Shown: positions 1 through 9,329 of the stretch, piece after piece | Position numbering within the stretch: the first letter of the stretch is position 1 | Layout of the letters: every line of letters starts with the position of its first letter | From: Comamonas testosteroni | GTDB lineage: Bacteria > Pseudomonadota > Gammaproteobacteria > Burkholderiales > Burkholderiaceae_C | NCBI RefSeq assembly: GCF_000761245.1 | Contig: NZ_AWOR01000057.1 | Location: forward strand, 62,001-126,000 | Direction of reading: 5' to 3' | Length of the DNA: 64,000 nt | Program-made: the position numbers and the translations under genes | The notes under the pieces: model-generated | Told to the model about the DNA's origin: nothing | The model's database searches: none | Seen by the model: the letters and a program-made list of their open reading frames with translations, nothing else

Positions 1-141
1 CTGGCCCTGGAAAGGCAAGCTAGCCAGTTGCTGGCCGAGGACATTGTCAAAAGCAATCCGCAGGTACAAACCTTGATGCGAGACTTTGGCGCGAAAATCG
101 TGCCCGGTAGTATCAAGCCCATATCTATTCAGCCTGAATAA
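1..141 (+). CDS. dnaX: DNA polymerase III subunit gamma/tau, C-terminal end (partial)
   Basis: The open frame enters from the left edge and stops with TAA at 139-141, giving 46 residues ending in SIKPISIQPE. The C-terminal tail of tau is poorly conserved, so the name rests mainly on context: dnaX directly precedes ybaB and recR in most proteobacteria, and the ybaB start is only 27 bp downstream. Tau links the clamp loader to the replicative polymerase and helicase. The visible piece contains none of the AAA+ region. Confidence 0.75.
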   Translation: MALERQASQLLAEDIVKSNPQVQTLMRDFGAKIVPGSIKPISIQPE

Positions 142-168
142 GGCGTTTCAACAAAAGAAGGAATTCTC

Positions 169-501
169 ATGTTCAACAAAGGACAACTCGCCGGTTTGAT
201 GAAGCAAGCTCAGGCCATGCAGGACAACCTGAAGAAGGCTCAGGAAGAGCTGGGCAATATCGAAGTTGAAGGCGAATCCGGTGCCGGTCTGGTCAAGGTC
301 GTGATGACCTGCAAGCATGACGTCAAGCGCATCACCATCGATCCCAGCCTGCTGGCCGAAGACAAGGACATGCTGGAAGACCTGGTGGCTGCTGCCTTCA
401 ACGCGGCTGTGCGCAAGGCCGAAGAGACCTCCAACGAGAAGATGGGCAAGATCACTGCGGGTATGCCTGGACTGCCAGGCGGGATGAAGTTCCCGTTCTG
501 A
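169..501 (+). CDS. ybaB: YbaB/EbfC family nucleoid-associated protein
   Basis: 110 residues, the normal length for this family of small dimeric DNA-binding proteins. Visible features are the N-terminal helix beginning [18 protein letters not shown], the central stretch around [18 protein letters not shown], and the glycine-rich C-terminus [11 protein letters not shown] Shine-Dalgarno sequence (AGAAGGAA) lies before the ATG. It sits between dnaX and recR, and a strong terminator follows it, so it is probably the last gene of the dnaX transcript. The family coats DNA and may affect gene expression; its exact role in recombination is not settled. Confidence 0.93.
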   Translation: MFNKGQLAGLMKQAQAMQDNLKKAQEELGNIEVEGESGAGLVKVVMTCKHDVKRITIDPSLLAEDKDMLEDLVAAAFNAAVRKAEETSNEKMGKITAGMPGLPGGMKFPF

Positions 502-609
502 CGGATTTTCCCTTGAGCGGCAGTGCCGCTTCCCCGGCAAAGAGATGGCTGCGATGCCGCGATGCGGTTCTTGCTCGCTGTCCCTGGCCGGAGTGTGCAG
601 GGGATGAAT

Positions 610-641
610 GGCGATCTGCGCAGTGGCAGATCGCCTTTTTT
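610..641 (+). terminator. Rho-independent terminator between ybaB and recR
   Basis: A perfect 10-bp stem (GGCGATCTGC / GCAGATCGCC) with a 6-nt loop is followed by six T. It lies in the 162-bp gap between ybaB and recR and would separate the two transcripts. Confidence 0.85.
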
Positions 642-663
642 CTGGTGACTGAAAGGACAACGC

Positions 664-1254
664 GTGTCTGATGTGCAATCTCTGGATGCCTTGATCGAGG
701 CCTTGCGCCGACTGCCGGGCGTGGGCATCAAGTCGGCGCAGCGCATGGCGTTTCATTTGCTGCAGCGTGATCAGGCCGGGGCGCTGCAGCTGGCGCGGGC
801 ACTGGACTCTGCGGTGAACTCGGTGCATCACTGCGAGCGCTGCCACACGTTTACCGAAGGCGCTATCTGCCGCATCTGTGATGACGCCGGGCGCGACGGC
901 GCTCGGCTGTGCGTGGTCGAAGCGCCGGCCGATCTGGCTGCCATGGAGCGCACGGGGGCCTATCAGGGCTACTACTATGTGCTGATGGGGCGGCTGTCGC
1001 CGCTCGATGGCGTGGGTCCCAAGGAAATCGGCATGAAGCAGTTGCTCGAGCGTGCCTGTGACGGCGTGGTGCAGGAGGTGATTCTGGCCACCAGCTTCAC
1101 GGCCGAGGGCGAGGCCACGGCCCATGCCGTCAGCGAGGCGCTCAAGTCGCGCGGCATTCTGGTCACGCGGCTGGCGCGCGGCGTGCCTATAGGCAGCGAA
1201 CTCGAATATGTGGATCTGGGCACGATTGCCCACGCGCTGGTGGATAGGCGCTGA
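664..1254 (+). CDS. recR: Recombination mediator protein RecR
   Basis: 196 residues with GTG start; AAAGGA lies upstream. In order: an N-terminal helix-hairpin-helix region ([20 protein letters not shown]), a four-cysteine zinc finger (CERC ... CRIC), a Toprim domain ([19 protein letters not shown]) and the C-terminal part with [17 protein letters not shown]. RecR works with RecF/RecO to load RecA at ssDNA gaps. No recO or recF is adjacent. A terminator upstream suggests that it has its own promoter or depends on readthrough. Confidence 0.96.
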   Translation: MSDVQSLDALIEALRRLPGVGIKSAQRMAFHLLQRDQAGALQLARALDSAVNSVHHCERCHTFTEGAICRICDDAGRDGARLCVVEAPADLAAMERTGAYQGYYYVLMGRLSPLDGVGPKEIGMKQLLERACDGVVQEVILATSFTAEGEATAHAVSEALKSRGILVTRLARGVPIGSELEYVDLGTIAHALVDRR

Positions 1255-1266
1255 AGATATTTATTG

Positions 1267-1312
1267 GATTGGCTTCAAGCGCTTTTCTATCAAGCGTTTG
1301 TTGCTATCTACT
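1267..1312. repeat. Dispersed Comamonadaceae-type palindromic repeat, copy 1
   Basis: Contains TCAAGCGCTTTTCTATCAAGCG followed by TTGTTGCTATC, split here as two short arms. On the minus strand it reads GATAGCAAC ... CGCTTGATAG, matching the core of other copies in this window (near 8715, 16125, 24955, 41800). It is intergenic, between recR and the bidirectional terminator. Confidence 0.55.
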
Positions 1313-1331
1313 TCGTTAAACGAGTAGATAT

Positions 1332-1370
1332 AAAAAAGCCCGCTGGTTTTGCGAACAGCGGGCTTTTTTG
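1332..1370. terminator. Bidirectional terminator between recR and mltD
   Basis: The stem AAAGCCCGCTG / CAGCGGGCTTT has an A-run on the left and a T-run on the right, so it can end recR (plus) and mltD (minus), which converge here. Confidence 0.88.
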
Positions 1371-1383
1371 CGGCTGGCGAGGC

Positions 1384-2910
1384 TTATTTGCGCTTCTTGG
1401 CAGGTGTGCCGCCGCGTGCCTTGGGTTCGCTCTTGCCGCCGCGGGGAGCGGTTGCGGTGCTGGTCTTGGCGCTCTTGCTGGCGGTGGCTGCCACCTTGCT
1501 GCCGCCACGAGTGTTGCGGGCTGAGCTGTCGCTGCTTTCGGCGCGTGCGCTGCGGGCTGCGCGGCTGGGCAGGTAGGCAATCAGTGACTGGCCGGGGCGC
1601 AAGGATGCCGTGGACTTGAGGTCGTTCCAGTCCGCGAGGTTGGAGACGCTGATGCCATAGCGGCTGGCCACGCTGACCAGGGTATCGCGCTTGCGCGCCT
1701 TGACCGTGGTGCGCACGGTCACGACTTCAGGTGCGAAGGAGATCTGACCGTTGTCGGCCACATGGCCGGGCACATCGGTCTTGACGTTGGCATCGCGCGG
1801 CACCATCAGGGTCGAGCCGGCCTTGATCAGCATGCGCGGCGGGATGTTGTTGATGGCGCGCAGATCGGCTTCGCCCAGGCCTGCACGCTGGGCGGCTTCG
1901 GCCACGGTGATGGTGGTGGGCACGGTCCATACCGTCCAGCTGGCAAACTGGCCTTCGCTATAGGCCTGCAGATTGCGGCGGAAAACCTTGGCATTGTCCC
2001 AGGGCAGCAGCACCTGTGGTGTGGCGCGCGCAAAGATCACCGGCTTGTGAAAGCTGGGGTTGAGTGCCTTGAAGTCCTTGACGCTGACATCGGCCAGCTT
2101 GGCCACCAGCTCCACGTCGATGTCGTGCGGCAGATCCACGGCCTGGAAATAGGGGTGGTTTTCGATGATGGGAAGCTCGGTGTTGAACTTCTCGGGTTCG
2201 GCCACGATGTTCTTGACGGCTTGCAGCTTGGGCACGTAGTTGCGGGTTTCGGCCGGCATCTGCAGATCAAGGTAGCCGGCGGGCTGGCCCAGCTTTTCAT
2301 TGCGCTTGATGGCGCGGCCCACGCTGCCTTCGCCCCAGTTATAGGCGGCCAGGGCCAGATGCCAGTCGCCGAACATGTTGTAGAGCTTTTGCAGATAGTC
2401 GAGCGCAGCGCGGGTCGAGGCCAGCACATCGCGGCGATCATCGCGGAAGACATTTTGCTTGAGGTCGAAATAGGTGCCCGTGGCCGGCATGAACTGCCAC
2501 ATGCCGGCGGCTTTGGCGCTGGATACGGCCTGAGGGTTGAAGGCGCTCTCGATGAAGGGCAACAGCGCCAGCTCTGTCGGCATATTGCGGCGCTCCAGTT
2601 CCTCGACGATGTGGAACAGGTATTTGCTCGATCGCTCCGTCATGCGCTGGATGTAGTCGGGGCGCGTGGCATACCACTGCTCTTGGTTCTGGACCAGATC
2701 CTGCTCAAGATTGGGCATGGCAAAGCCCTTGCGGATGCGAACCCAGAGATCGCCCGTGGCTTCCAGTTCAGCGACTTCGGAGCTGCCGACTTTGCCCTGG
2801 CCCAGGGGTTTGAGAGGGCCGTTCGGATACATGGGGTCGACGCTGCTGGTGGTTGCGCAGCCGGTTAATATCAGTGCGCTTGTCAGCAGCAGGGTGGATA
2901 GCAGCTTCAT
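1384..2910 (-). CDS. mltD: Membrane-bound lytic murein transglycosylase D (lipoprotein, LysM)
   Basis: 508 residues from the ATG at 2910. It begins with a lipoprotein signal peptide ending in the lipobox LTGC, so it should be anchored in the outer membrane. A transglycosylase SLT domain follows, with the catalytic glutamate in LPFIESAFNP and the motif GMWQFMP. A LysM peptidoglycan-binding domain (RKRDTLVSVASRYGIS) lies near the C-terminus, then a basic Lys/Ala/Ser-rich tail. Start choice: the ATG at 2910 overlaps the TGA of gloB by one base (TGATG), which implies translational coupling. An in-frame ATG at 2928 would add six residues before the signal peptide. Confidence 0.93.
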   Translation of the reverse strand: MKLLSTLLLTSALILTGCATTSSVDPMYPNGPLKPLGQGKVGSSEVAELEATGDLWVRIRKGFAMPNLEQDLVQNQEQWYATRPDYIQRMTERSSKYLFHIVEELERRNMPTELALLPFIESAFNPQAVSSAKAAGMWQFMPATGTYFDLKQNVFRDDRRDVLASTRAALDYLQKLYNMFGDWHLALAAYNWGEGSVGRAIKRNEKLGQPAGYLDLQMPAETRNYVPKLQAVKNIVAEPEKFNTELPIIENHPYFQAVDLPHDIDVELVAKLADVSVKDFKALNPSFHKPVIFARATPQVLLPWDNAKVFRRNLQAYSEGQFASWTVWTVPTTITVAEAAQRAGLGEADLRAINNIPPRMLIKAGSTLMVPRDANVKTDVPGHVADNGQISFAPEVVTVRTTVKARKRDTLVSVASRYGISVSNLADWNDLKSTASLRPGQSLIAYLPSRAARSARAESSDSSARNTRGGSKVAATASKSAKTSTATAPRGGKSEPKARGGTPAKKRK

Positions 2911-3683
2911 CAGAAAACGTTTTTCCATTGGCGCAGGGTAGCCAGCACGCTGGCGGGCTCCTCGGGCTTGGTTTGAGGATCATGGTGCACGGCGGCCGCG
3001 ATCACATCGGCAGCGCGGCTTCGCATGAACGGGTTGATGGTCAGCTCGGTCTGCAATGTGGAGGGCAGCGTGGGCAGCCCGTTCTTGCGCAGTTGCTGGC
3101 AATATTCCAGATACTGAGCCAGTTCCGGATTGTTTGGTTCCACGGCCTGCGCAAATCGCAGGTTGGAAATTGTGTACTCATGTGCACAGCACACCAGCGT
3201 GTTGCCGGGCAGGGCGGCCAGTGCGTCCAGCGAAGCCTGCATCTGCGCTGCAGTGCCTTCGAAGAGGCGGCCGCAGCCGCCCGAGAACAGCGTGTCGCCG
3301 CAGAACAGCAGGGGCTGGCTTTGCGCCCGGGTGCTGAAGAAGGCGATATGACCGCTGGTGTGCCCGGGCACATCGATGACCTGCCAGGGGCCACCGAACA
3401 ACTCGACGCTGTCGCCGCCCTGTACGCGCGTGACCGGCTCGGGCAGGGACTCATAGGCAGGGCCCCAGACGGGAGCGCCGGTGGCCGCACGAATGGTCTC
3501 GACGCCGCCCACATGGTCGGCATGATGGTGGGTGACTAAAATGCCCAGCAGTTTCAGACCCCGCTGTGCCAATGTGCTCAGCACAGGCTCGGCCTGACCC
3601 GGATCGACGACCACGGCATGTTCTGCATCGTGGAGCATCCAGATGTAGTTGTCGGAAAAAGCGGGAATGGGCAACAGGTTCAT
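2910..3683 (-). CDS. gloB: Hydroxyacylglutathione hydrolase (glyoxalase II)
   Basis: 257 residues, the usual length. A metallo-beta-lactamase fold enzyme that hydrolyses S-lactoylglutathione to D-lactate and glutathione, completing methylglyoxal detoxification. The metal-binding motif THHHADHVGG, the second-shell motifs FCGDTLFSGGCGRLF and CCAHEYT, and the C-terminal HAGH2 helix region are all visible. The ATG at 3683 is preferred; an in-frame TTG at 3692 would add three residues. It overlaps mltD by one base and diverges from the methyltransferase gene 20 bp away. Confidence 0.95.
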   Translation of the reverse strand: MNLLPIPAFSDNYIWMLHDAEHAVVVDPGQAEPVLSTLAQRGLKLLGILVTHHHADHVGGVETIRAATGAPVWGPAYESLPEPVTRVQGGDSVELFGGPWQVIDVPGHTSGHIAFFSTRAQSQPLLFCGDTLFSGGCGRLFEGTAAQMQASLDALAALPGNTLVCCAHEYTISNLRFAQAVEPNNPELAQYLEYCQQLRKNGLPTLPSTLQTELTINPFMRSRAADVIAAAVHHDPQTKPEEPASVLATLRQWKNVF

Positions 3684-3702
3684 GAGCTGCAAAATTATAG
3701 AG

Positions 3703-4536
3703 ATGCATCACTGGACGGATTCAGCCCTCGGGCACTACCTCCTGAAATGGGAGCAGCAGCGCTTTGACGAGGCGGTGGCCGATATCTTTGGCTACCACGC
3801 CTTGCAACTGGGCTTGCCGCAGCTGCAAGGCCTGCGCGGCAACCGCATGCCCCATCGCTGGCTGGCACTGGAGGGCCTCGATCCCGTTCCGGATGCAAAA
3901 GCAGGCACTGTAGCGCAAGCGGCGGCGGACCGAGTGTCGCAGGTGCAGCCGCCTGCCGATGATGCGCATAATTTTGCCCCTTTGATGCCGGCGCTCCGGA
4001 CAGCCCCGGAAGCCCTGCCTTTTGCCGAGGCCAGCCTCGACCTGCTGCTGATGCCGCATACGCTGGAGGCTTCGAACGATCCGCATGCCGCACTGCGCGA
4101 GGCTGCGCGCGTGCTGGTGCCCGAAGGGCGGCTGGTGATCAGCGGACTGAACCCTTCCAGTCTGCTGGGCTTGCAGCGCCGGGTGGAGCGCAGTGCGGGT
4201 TATTTGCCGGACCTGAGCCTGGGGGTGGGCTACTGGCGTTTGCGCGATTGGCTGCGATTGCTGAGCTTCGAGATCGAAGCAGTGCAATTTGGCTGTTATC
4301 GTCCTGCCACTGAAAGTGAAAAGTGGCTGAGCCGCTGGCAGTTCATGGAGGGCCTGGGCCACCGCTGCTGGCCGGTGATGGGGGGCGTCTATTGCGTGGT
4401 GGCCGTCAAGCGCGTGCAGGGCATGCGACTGATGAGCCCGAGCTGGCGCAAGGGCAGCGTGCCGGCCGGCATGAAGGCGCCCGTGACCCAGAGGCAGCCG
4501 CCGGACATGTTCTGGCGTAACAAGGAAGAAAATTGA
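3703..4536 (+). CDS. SAM-dependent methyltransferase domain protein
   Basis: 277 residues from the ATG at 3703. The methyltransferase type 11 signature is seen in the middle: [16 protein letters not shown] followed by [19 protein letters not shown], typical of motif post-I to motif IV and VI. The classic GxGxG motif I is not obvious. The substrate is unknown. It diverges from gloB and its stop overlaps the rnhA start (TTGA at 4533-4536), an arrangement commonly found in Burkholderiales as gloB / methyltransferase / rnhA. An RBS-like AAGGAAGAA for rnhA lies inside its last codons. Confidence 0.82.
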   Translation: MHHWTDSALGHYLLKWEQQRFDEAVADIFGYHALQLGLPQLQGLRGNRMPHRWLALEGLDPVPDAKAGTVAQAAADRVSQVQPPADDAHNFAPLMPALRTAPEALPFAEASLDLLLMPHTLEASNDPHAALREAARVLVPEGRLVISGLNPSSLLGLQRRVERSAGYLPDLSLGVGYWRLRDWLRLLSFEIEAVQFGCYRPATESEKWLSRWQFMEGLGHRCWPVMGGVYCVVAVKRVQGMRLMSPSWRKGSVPAGMKAPVTQRQPPDMFWRNKEEN

Positions 4537-4982
4537 ATCAAGTTGTGATCTATACCGATGGTGCCTGCAAGGGCAATCCCGGCCCTGGAGGCTGGGGCGC
4601 ATTGCTGCAGGCCGGATCGGCACAGAAGGAACTCTTCGGTGGTGAACTGGGAACCACCAATAACCGCATGGAACTCAAGGCCGTGATCGAGGCGCTGTCC
4701 GCGCTCAAGCGTCCCTGCGATGTGGTGCTGTATCTGGACAGCCAGTACGTGCGCAAAGGCATTACCGAGTGGATCCAGGGCTGGAAGGCCAAGGGCTGGG
4801 TCACCGCGTCCAAGGAGCCCGTCAAGAATGTCGAGCTCTGGAAGCAGCTGGACGCGCTGGTGCAGGGCAGCGGCCACCGTATCGACTGGCGCTGGGTCAA
4901 GGGCCATGCCGGGGACCCAGGCAACGAGCGCGCCGATGCGCTGGCCAACAAGGGCGTGGAGTTGGCGCTCAAGAACGGCTGA
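4533..4982 (+). CDS. rnhA: Ribonuclease HI
   Basis: 149 residues with a TTG start that overlaps the upstream TGA, preceded by AAGGAAGAA. All catalytic residues of RNase HI are present: Asp in [16 protein letters not shown], Glu in [13 protein letters not shown], Asp in LYLDSQYV, and the His/Asp pair in [16 protein letters not shown]. It degrades RNA in RNA-DNA hybrids, for example R-loops and primers. It is translationally coupled to the methyltransferase gene. Confidence 0.96.
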   Translation: MNQVVIYTDGACKGNPGPGGWGALLQAGSAQKELFGGELGTTNNRMELKAVIEALSALKRPCDVVLYLDSQYVRKGITEWIQGWKAKGWVTASKEPVKNVELWKQLDALVQGSGHRIDWRWVKGHAGDPGNERADALANKGVELALKNG

Positions 4983-5009
4983 GTCAGCAGCTGGACCAGT
5001 TGCGCTGGC

Positions 5010-5336
5010 TCAGTTCGTGATCTGTGCCAGTGCTTCTTGGATCTGCTGCTCGGATTCGGGACGCACGATGCGCGCCACTTCCTTGCCGTCACGCAGAAAA
5101 ATCAGCGTGGGCCAGAGCTTGACGCGATAGCTGCGCCCCAGCGGCCGGCCGGGACCATCTTCCACCTTGATGTGCGCCACTTCGGGCTGGACTGACAGCG
5201 CGGACTGCAACAGTGGCTGGGCGCGCTGGCAGTGGCCGCACCAGGGGGTGCCGAATTCCAGCAAATTCGCGCCCTTGAGCGCATCGATGGCCTGCCTTGT
5301 GGGTTCTGTGGCCCAGTGGGTGGCTTGGTATGGCAT
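5010..5336 (-). CDS. Thioredoxin family protein
   Basis: 108 residues from the ATG at 5336, beginning MPYQATHW. The thioredoxin fold is seen with the redox motif WCGHC inside LLEFGTPWCGHCQRAQPLL and the downstream stretch VKLWPTLIFLRDGKEVARI, where the cis-Pro is in WPT. The active site is CGHC rather than the CGPC of thioredoxin 1, which suggests a specialised oxidoreductase. No signal peptide is seen, so it is probably cytoplasmic. A TTG at 5381 could extend the frame but has no support. It lies 53 bp downstream of moeA on the same strand and may share its transcript. Confidence 0.85.
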   Translation of the reverse strand: MPYQATHWATEPTRQAIDALKGANLLEFGTPWCGHCQRAQPLLQSALSVQPEVAHIKVEDGPGRPLGRSYRVKLWPTLIFLRDGKEVARIVRPESEQQIQEALAQITN

Positions 5337-5389
5337 GAAATATTTCCCAGAATGGATCGAAGGTCGAAGACCAGACGGCAAGTCTGTCT

Positions 5390-6763
5390 TCAGATCAGGC
5401 CCTGCAGCAGCAGGACGTTGACGGATTCTCCGGGCAGGACATCGCCGCGCGCATCGTCCAGCACGATGATGCAGTCGGCTGCGACCATGGAGCTGAGCAC
5501 GCCCGAGCCTTGCGGGCCCGTGGTGCGTACGGCGGCCTGGCCCTTCTCATTGAGTTCGAGTATGCCGCGCAGATATTCGGTACGACCCGGGCGTTTGCGC
5601 AGGCGCTCGCTGCTGATCGCCTGCAGCAATGGCGCAGGGGCGCCGCGTTCGCCAGCCAGCATGGCCAGGGCCGGGCGCACAAACATCAGAAAGCTCACCA
5701 TGGCGGCCACTGGGTTGCCGGGCAGTCCCAGCAGCACCGCCGGGCGCTGAGTGGGCGGTAGGTTGCTCTGATTTTGGGAGCCGCTTGCGCCTGTCTTGAT
5801 TGGAATACCTGCCGACCTGGTCAGTGAAATTCCACCGGCGGGAGCAAGCAGGCCCACCGCCAGTGGCCGACCGGGACGCATGGCCACTCGCCAGAACTGC
5901 ACGGTGCCCAGGCGCTGCAGCATCGCGCGGGTGTGATCGGCCTCGCCGGCGCTGATGCCGCCACTGGTCAGCACCACATCGGCCAGGGTGGCTGCTTCGC
6001 GCAGGCGCTCTTCCAGCGCGGCCGGCTCATCGGGCACGGCCCCCAGGTCCAGCACATGGGCACCCAGTCGGCGCAGCAGCGCCTGCAGGCTGAAACGGTT
6101 GCTGTCGTAGATGGCTCCCTCGCGCGGCTCGGCGCCGGGGCTCAGCAGCTCGTCGCCGGTGGAGAAGTAAGCCACGCTGAGCCGGCGCCGCACGCTGACC
6201 TGGCCCAGTCCCAGACTGGCCAGCAGGCCAAGAGCGGCTGGTGTGAGACGCTGGCCGGCCTGCAGCGCCACAGAGCCTTGCTCCAGGTCTTCGCCGCGCA
6301 GGCGACGATTGGCACCTGCACGCAGGGCATGGCCGTCAAACTGAATGCACTCCTGGCCAGCGCTGGCCTGTTCATGGGCTACCACCGTGTCCGCACCCAC
6401 CGGCATGACCGCACCCGTCATGATCTTCACGCATTGGCCAGAGCCAAGCCGGCCTTGCCAGGGCCCTCCTGCCAGTGCCGTCCCCACCACACGCAGCACC
6501 AGTGGCCGGCCGGGCTGCGCCCGCTCCAGTTCGCTGCCTGCAAAGGCATAGCCGTCCATGGCGCTATTGTCATGGGGGGGGACGTTGACGGGGCAGACCA
6601 CATCGGCTGCCAGCACACGATCAAGAGCCTCGGGCAGGGCGACGGTTTCCACCTCTGCGACCGCACCCAGCGGCTGCAGCAGGGCCTGCAGCTGTTGCAG
6701 CACCTGGTCAGTGGTCAGCGTCTGGGCGCTGGTGGAAGCGGCAGGTTGAAAAGTCGCAGTCAT
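5390..6763 (-). CDS. moeA: Molybdopterin molybdenumtransferase MoeA
   Basis: 457 residues. It inserts molybdate into adenylylated molybdopterin. Typical motifs are visible: NVPPHDNSAMDGYAF in the N-terminal half, KIMTGAVMPVGADTVV, the domain 3 motif TSGGISAGEADHTR, then MRPGRPLAVG and LLGLPGNPVAAMVSF. Between the last two lies an extra stretch of about 28 residues (encoded at 5747-5830) that the family normally lacks. It contains a degenerate copy of the dispersed palindromic repeat. Last gene of moaA-mobA-moeA. Confidence 0.95.
   Translation of the reverse strand: MTATFQPAASTSAQTLTTDQVLQQLQALLQPLGAVAEVETVALPEALDRVLAADVVCPVNVPPHDNSAMDGYAFAGSELERAQPGRPLVLRVVGTALAGGPWQGRLGSGQCVKIMTGAVMPVGADTVVAHEQASAGQECIQFDGHALRAGANRRLRGEDLEQGSVALQAGQRLTPAALGLLASLGLGQVSVRRRLSVAYFSTGDELLSPGAEPREGAIYDSNRFSLQALLRRLGAHVLDLGAVPDEPAALEERLREAATLADVVLTSGGISAGEADHTRAMLQRLGTVQFWRVAMRPGRPLAVGLLAPAGGISLTRSAGIPIKTGASGSQNQSNLPPTQRPAVLLGLPGNPVAAMVSFLMFVRPALAMLAGERGAPAPLLQAISSERLRKRPGRTEYLRGILELNEKGQAAVRTTGPQGSGVLSSMVAADCIIVLDDARGDVLPGESVNVLLLQGLI
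5747..5830. repeat. Degenerate palindromic repeat inside moeA
   Basis: An 84-bp in-frame segment contains AGCCGCTTGCGCCTGTCTTGA, read as AGCCGCTTGCGCCTGTC plus TTGA, close to the repeat copy at 16124 (AGCTGCTTGCGCTTGTC). It encodes about 28 residues between the MoeA motifs MRPGRPLAVG and LGLPGNP, which are normally nearly adjacent. The resemblance is partial, so insertion of the repeat is inferred. Confidence 0.5.
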
Positions 6764-6849
6764 AACAGCAGAAAATAAAAAACCTCATGACGGGATGCGG
6801 CCATGGGGCTGCGTGGCACTTTACGCTTTTGGCTTGAGGCGCCGGTGAA

Positions 6850-7515
6850 TCAGGATTGGCGTTCGGGGGCGATTTGCTCCAGATCAAGCAACTGGGCCAG
6901 CGTGTTGGCGTTGCTGAAGGCCTGCTCGTCCCCGGGGCGGTCAAATAGGGCCTGGGCGCTGCGATGCTGGCCGGTCCAGGCATCTATCTTGCGGCCGCCG
7001 CCGATGATGAAGCGCTCGAGGCTTGGGGCGAGCTGGGCCCGCAGCAGGCAGAACACGGGCTGGGCGCGCAGTTGCGGCGGCTGACCCGGCAGGGCATGCT
7101 CGGTATCCCAGCCGTGAGCGATGACGATATCGGCATCGCCGCGCGACGCCAGCATTTGCGCAGCCAGATCGAGGGGCAGCAGCGGCGTATCGCAGGGCAC
7201 GCAAAGCAGCCATGGCGTGCGGCAATGCGCGAGGCCAGCCATGAATCCCGCCAACGGGCCGGGGTAGTCGGGAAGGCTGTCGGCGCAGACCTCGGCAGCC
7301 AGTGGCTGGCCCAGCTCAGCATAGGCCGCTGCATTGCGATTGGCATTGATGAGCAGGGGGCCGACTTGCGGGGCCAGGCGCTGCAATGCATGCAGTGCCA
7401 GTGGCAAGCCTTGAAAGCGCTGCAGGCCTTTGTCCACGCCGCCCATGCGTGCACCGCGCCCCCCGGCCAGCACGCAGCCGGTGATCTGCTCAGGGGGGAT
7501 GCGTGAGTCAGCCAC
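6850..7515 (-). CDS. mobA: Molybdenum cofactor guanylyltransferase
   Basis: 221 residues from a GTG at 7515. It transfers GMP to molybdopterin to give the MGD form of the cofactor. The nucleotide-binding motif [19 protein letters not shown] is at residues 13-31, and [13 protein letters not shown] is the metal/substrate loop. Its start overlaps the moaA stop by 8 bp, so the two are translationally coupled. The gap to moeA is 86 bp. Confidence 0.94.
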   Translation of the reverse strand: MADSRIPPEQITGCVLAGGRGARMGGVDKGLQRFQGLPLALHALQRLAPQVGPLLINANRNAAAYAELGQPLAAEVCADSLPDYPGPLAGFMAGLAHCRTPWLLCVPCDTPLLPLDLAAQMLASRGDADIVIAHGWDTEHALPGQPPQLRAQPVFCLLRAQLAPSLERFIIGGGRKIDAWTGQHRSAQALFDRPGDEQAFSNANTLAQLLDLEQIAPERQS

Positions 7516-8650
7516 CGATATAGCTCATCTCGATGCGCCGACCTTGCCGCACCGGCGCCACATCGGGCGGCATTTCGCTGCGCAGCTGCGAGTAGCGATC
7601 GTCGCGCTGCTGCCAGATGGGGGCGATGGCGCCGGCAATCTCGGCATCGCTGGCGCCGGTGCGCAGCAGGCTGCGCAAGTCCCAGCCCTGGCTGGCGAAC
7701 AGGCACAGATAGAGCTGGCCCTCGGTGGACAGGCGTGCGCGGTTGCAGTCGCCGCAGAAAGCATGGGTCACACTGCTGATGACGCCCACCTCGCCCAGTT
7801 GCGGGTCATATTGACCGCTGGCATCGGCATAGCCCCAGCGCACGGCGGTCTCGCCAGGGGCACTGGGCGCCAGCGGGATCAGCGGCAGCTCGGCGCGCAG
7901 ACGCGCTATCACCTCGTCCGAGGGCAGCACCTCGTCCATACGCCAGCCGTTGGTGGCGCCCACGTCCATGTATTCGATGAAGCGCAGTGTGATTCCCGTG
8001 CCGCGGAAGTAGCGGGCCATGGGCAGGATCTGGTCGTCATTGGTGCCGCGTTTGACCACCATGTTGACCTTGATGTGCGACAGACCTGCGGCCTGCGCAG
8101 CCTCGATGCCCGCCAGCACATCGGTCACGGGGAAGTCCACATCGTTCATGCGCCGGAACACGGCGTCGTCCAGCCCGTCGAGGCTGACGGTCACGCGATT
8201 CAGGCCGGCGTCCTTCAGGGCACGGGCCTTGCGTGCCAGCAGCGAAGCGTTGGTGGTCAGTGTCAGGTCCAGCGGCTGGCCATCGGGCGTACGCAGCTCG
8301 GCCAGCTGGGCGATCAGGGCTTCGATGTTCTTGCGCAGCAGCGGCTCGCCGCCGGTCAGGCGCAGCTTGCGCACGCCATGGGCGACAAAAAGTCTGGCCA
8401 GGCGCGTAATTTCCTCGAAGCTCAACAGCGAGCTGTGGGGCAGATATTGGTAGTTCTTGTCGAAGACTTCCTTGGGCATGCAGTAGTTGCAGCGGAAGTT
8501 GCAGCGGTCGGTGACGCTGATGCGCAGGTCGCGCAAAGGCCGTCCCCATTGATCCTGCAGCAGCCCGGTAGGGGTCTGCAGGGGGCTGGGGACGATTGCG
8601 TTGCGGCTCGCCGCACGCTCATCGACCAAGGGGATCACACGTTCTGCCAT
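7508..8650 (-). CDS. moaA: GTP 3',8-cyclase MoaA
   Basis: 380 residues from the ATG at 8650 ([11 protein letters not shown]). A radical SAM enzyme for the first step of molybdopterin synthesis. The SAM cluster motif [10 protein letters not shown] follows the family start pattern [11 protein letters not shown]. The family glycine motif is [12 protein letters not shown]. The C-terminal second cluster is seen as [11 protein letters not shown], and the protein ends in YIGG, matching the essential C-terminal GG of MoaA. The frame is open upstream to 9013, but that part is not MoaA-like. First gene of moaA-mobA-moeA. Confidence 0.96.
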   Translation of the reverse strand: MAERVIPLVDERAASRNAIVPSPLQTPTGLLQDQWGRPLRDLRISVTDRCNFRCNYCMPKEVFDKNYQYLPHSSLLSFEEITRLARLFVAHGVRKLRLTGGEPLLRKNIEALIAQLAELRTPDGQPLDLTLTTNASLLARKARALKDAGLNRVTVSLDGLDDAVFRRMNDVDFPVTDVLAGIEAAQAAGLSHIKVNMVVKRGTNDDQILPMARYFRGTGITLRFIEYMDVGATNGWRMDEVLPSDEVIARLRAELPLIPLAPSAPGETAVRWGYADASGQYDPQLGEVGVISSVTHAFCGDCNRARLSTEGQLYLCLFASQGWDLRSLLRTGASDAEIAGAIAPIWQQRDDRYSQLRSEMPPDVAPVRQGRRIEMSYIGG

Positions 8651-8706
8651 GGGCTCGATTGTGCCGCAAGCGCGAAGTCCGGGACGGCTGCGGGCTTGTT
8701 GTGGTT

Positions 8707-8742
8707 TATCAAATTTGATAGCTGTTAGCGCTTGATGGTATT
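8707..8742. repeat. Dispersed palindromic repeat, copy 2
   Basis: Reads ATCAAATTTGATAGCTG then TTAGCGCTTGATGG. The left part is itself a palindrome (ATCAAATTTGAT), and the right part is the repeat core AGCTGTTAGCGCTTG. It lies in the 97-bp gap between DUF2889 and moaA. Confidence 0.65.
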
Positions 8743-8747
8743 GTGGA

Positions 8748-9329
8748 TCAGTCTTTTGTAGTGGTTTCCGCGGGTTGCTGAGCGATCGGCTTCCAGCCTT
8801 TGAACTCGGGGTAGAACTCGGCCACGCCGGGGCCGTTGAAGTCCCAGCCCAGGCATTGGCCCAGATGGCGTGGCGGCAGGCCCGAGCCATTGGGGCCGAA
8901 CTGGTTGAGCACGGTGTGGAAGGCGGGCGTTGCCATATTGAACAGCAGCTCGCGCAGATGCGTGCAGCCCACCACCCCGCCCAGATTGTCGGCAATGGCG
9001 CGGCGCCACCCACGGGCTATGCAGCAGCCCACCATCTTCTGCATGGACTTTGTGGCCTGGGGGCAGTGGCCCAGGGGGTGGTCGTCCATGGCAGCCTCTA
9101 TGCCGTGCACCACCATGTCGGCATCGATGGTCAGGCGGATCCACATATGGTGAATCGGCTTGCCTGCCGGCACTTTGCGGCGGCCGTGCAGCTCGATGTC
9201 ATAGGTTTTCTGGTCGATCAGCTCGGCTTCCACGTCCCACATGCCGTCATCACGGGCATAGCCCCGGTATTTGACGTCGCGCATGTGGATGGGGGCTGGC
9301 GTGCGGCTGGCACTGGGAGGCAAGGGCAT
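8748..9329 (-). CDS. DUF2889 domain-containing protein
   Basis: 193 residues from the ATG at 9329 ([19 protein letters not shown]), which matches the usual N-terminus of this family. The frame stays open to 9509, with in-frame ATGs at 9374 and 9431. Conserved-looking stretches are [17 protein letters not shown] and the cysteine/histidine-rich CTHLRELL, with further cysteines in the CCIARGW segment. The function of DUF2889 is unknown. It lies upstream of moaA on the same strand, and the gap holds a palindromic repeat, so an operon is uncertain. Confidence 0.82.
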   Translation of the reverse strand: MPLPPSASRTPAPIHMRDVKYRGYARDDGMWDVEAELIDQKTYDIELHGRRKVPAGKPIHHMWIRLTIDADMVVHGIEAAMDDHPLGHCPQATKSMQKMVGCCIARGWRRAIADNLGGVVGCTHLRELLFNMATPAFHTVLNQFGPNGSGLPPRHLGQCLGWDFNGPGVAEFYPEFKGWKPIAQQPAETTTKD

